Notes under the pieces: generated by a model
The model's database searches: none
The model's input: only the letters and a program-made list of their open reading frames with translations
What the model was told of the DNA's origin: nothing
Assembly (NCBI GenBank): GCA_009746045.1
Contig: RPFO01000188.1
Location: forward strand, 422,183-486,182
Origin: Mesostigma viride
Lineage: Eukaryota; Streptophyta; Mesostigmatophyceae; Mesostigmatales; Mesostigmataceae
Direction: 5' to 3'
Length of the DNA stretch: 64,000 nucleotides
Shown here: one piece after another, positions 62,762 through 64,000 of the stretch
Layout: each line of letters opens with the position of its first letter
Numbering within the stretch: position 1 is the first letter of the stretch
Made by a program: the position numbers and the translations under genes

Positions 62762-64000
62762 TCATTATCGACTAATTAATTTTGCGTAATACTGCGTCTT
62801 TTTTTGACTGAGACAAATAAAGCAAAGGATTTGCTCATCAGATGGGGCCTTAGAGATATTCAAAATTCCGGCCTGGGTTGAGGAACCAGTGGTCAAAGTT
62901 TGAGCTCAGTCTGGTAAGCGGTCTAGGAGTAATTAGCTCTGGCAGGTTGCCACCTGGGCAGACATCAAAGGAGGATTTATGTGCAGTGTCACAACATGGG
63001 CGCCTCTTGCTACATCCACGAGGCCACAAGAGGTGCCTAAACTAATCGAGACATGGGGGGAAGACGCCAGGCACCACATACGGCCCTACCTTCCCAAAGT
63101 GCTGCAAACATAGCCCATCTATGCTTAGTAACAAGGCGGGCAGTGTTACATGCTTAAACAGCATGGGTTGGGCCTATTCCAGGTATAGCAAGTGAGTGTC
63201 ATGCCCAAACCCGAGCCATCTAAGGAAATAACACACCAAAACTTTATTTCTACAACGCCCAACCAACTGAAAATATGCAGGGCTATGCACCAGATATTTT
63301 CATCCCAATAATGCTTGAATACTCTGTTAACAATAGCCAACTGCCACTACAAGCAGATCGTACACCCTAGGCTGTCACAAGTTGAGCAAGGAAACAAATA
63401 AGGCATACAATGGTAATACCTACCTACCTACGTGCAGTGCCACCCATGAAGTATGCCCAGCCATGATGCACGACCAGCCTTTCTGTCCAGAACGTTGATA
63501 TGATCATAAAGAGCTGTCAGTTTGGCAGCCTAGATGCGCACATCAACGCCTTAGCTAAGGCAAGCAGCGTCCATTGTCACTCACAAAAGCCTGTCCATTA
63601 AGAAGAAACTTCCACAAAGCCATGCCAAAATAAGCCTGACGTACTGCCTCTCTTCTACAACTCAGAACCTTTTACAACTTCAGCCACAATAGCGAAGAAG
63701 TTCATAAAAACTTCCACGCTGACGACGAACAACAGAAAGAGGCACACTATCTGATGCAAACAGCTCTCGAATGATCTCCCAAAGCCCATGCTAATGAACA
63801 GTAATAGCACAGAAATATTAGAAGATAACAAGTGACTTAACACATGTGATTTCTGAATATAACCTTCTTATCATCAGTGATGAAATTCAACTTAGTGCAG
63901 CATCCTTCATGAAGATTTCATTGATACCAATATTCACCCTTACTTTGCGCTTGCTGGAGCCTACAAAAACTATACTAGAATTGCCGCAGGCTTGCATTCT
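62762..64000. other. Unassigned flank
   Basis: AT-richer sequence with no repeat shared with the rest of the window and no convincing gene; frames are all under 110 codons and lack family resemblance. It could be intron or intergenic DNA. Confidence 0.4.

Overview
The window reads as nuclear DNA of a eukaryote, most likely a chlorophyte green alga. This is an inference from four things: plant-type leucine-rich repeats (…SGTIPPELGSLTSL…), canonical gtaagt/cag introns, an abundance of DIRS/PAT-type tyrosine-recombinase retroelements (the family that includes Kangaroo of Volvox), and an integrated block that resembles algal giant-virus DNA. I cannot name the species. I see no rRNA, tRNA or CRISPR array.

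Positions 3.7-44.1 kb (+ strand) hold the scaffold of one LRR gene, or of a few. Sixteen small exons each encode one LRR. Twelve are 72 nt, two are 75 nt and two are shortened to 54 nt. All have the same phase (a codon split 2+1) and all are followed by gtaagt. The introns between them are diverged copies of each other, in two recurring classes, so the array grew by duplication of exon-plus-intron units. The most recent duplication (exons at 33,317 and 36,099) can be read directly. I see no start exon, signal peptide or kinase domain in the window.

The introns are filled with mobile DNA. There are at least seven sequence families with split direct repeats (order A1-internal-B1-A2-B2), including two 1.96 kb non-autonomous copies in opposite orientation and several solo A-B remnants. 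A second, badly decayed coding YR family occurs five times as larger fragments. There is a 2.07 kb hAT-like element with an 8-bp target duplication, a 523 bp composite of two palindromes with a 5-bp target duplication, a solo LTR with a 5-bp duplication, and several pure palindromes.

Positions 47.8-62.8 kb hold one near-complete autonomous YR element (Gag; then RT, RNase H, a 2A-like motif and a tyrosine recombinase, with single-base frameshifts). Its A2 repeat is split by about 9.6 kb of foreign DNA. That insert has two parts. The first is an 8.5 kb element with 2.24 kb inverted terminal repeats. Each arm carries a KilA-N-like coiled-coil gene, and the 4 kb centre holds small giant-virus-like genes. 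The second is a nearly perfect 1.03 kb palindrome. The inverted-repeat element is the best candidate here for an undescribed system: I see no capsid, polymerase or integrase in it, yet it has discrete ends and sits inside a retroelement. The last 1.2 kb of the window shows nothing I recognise.
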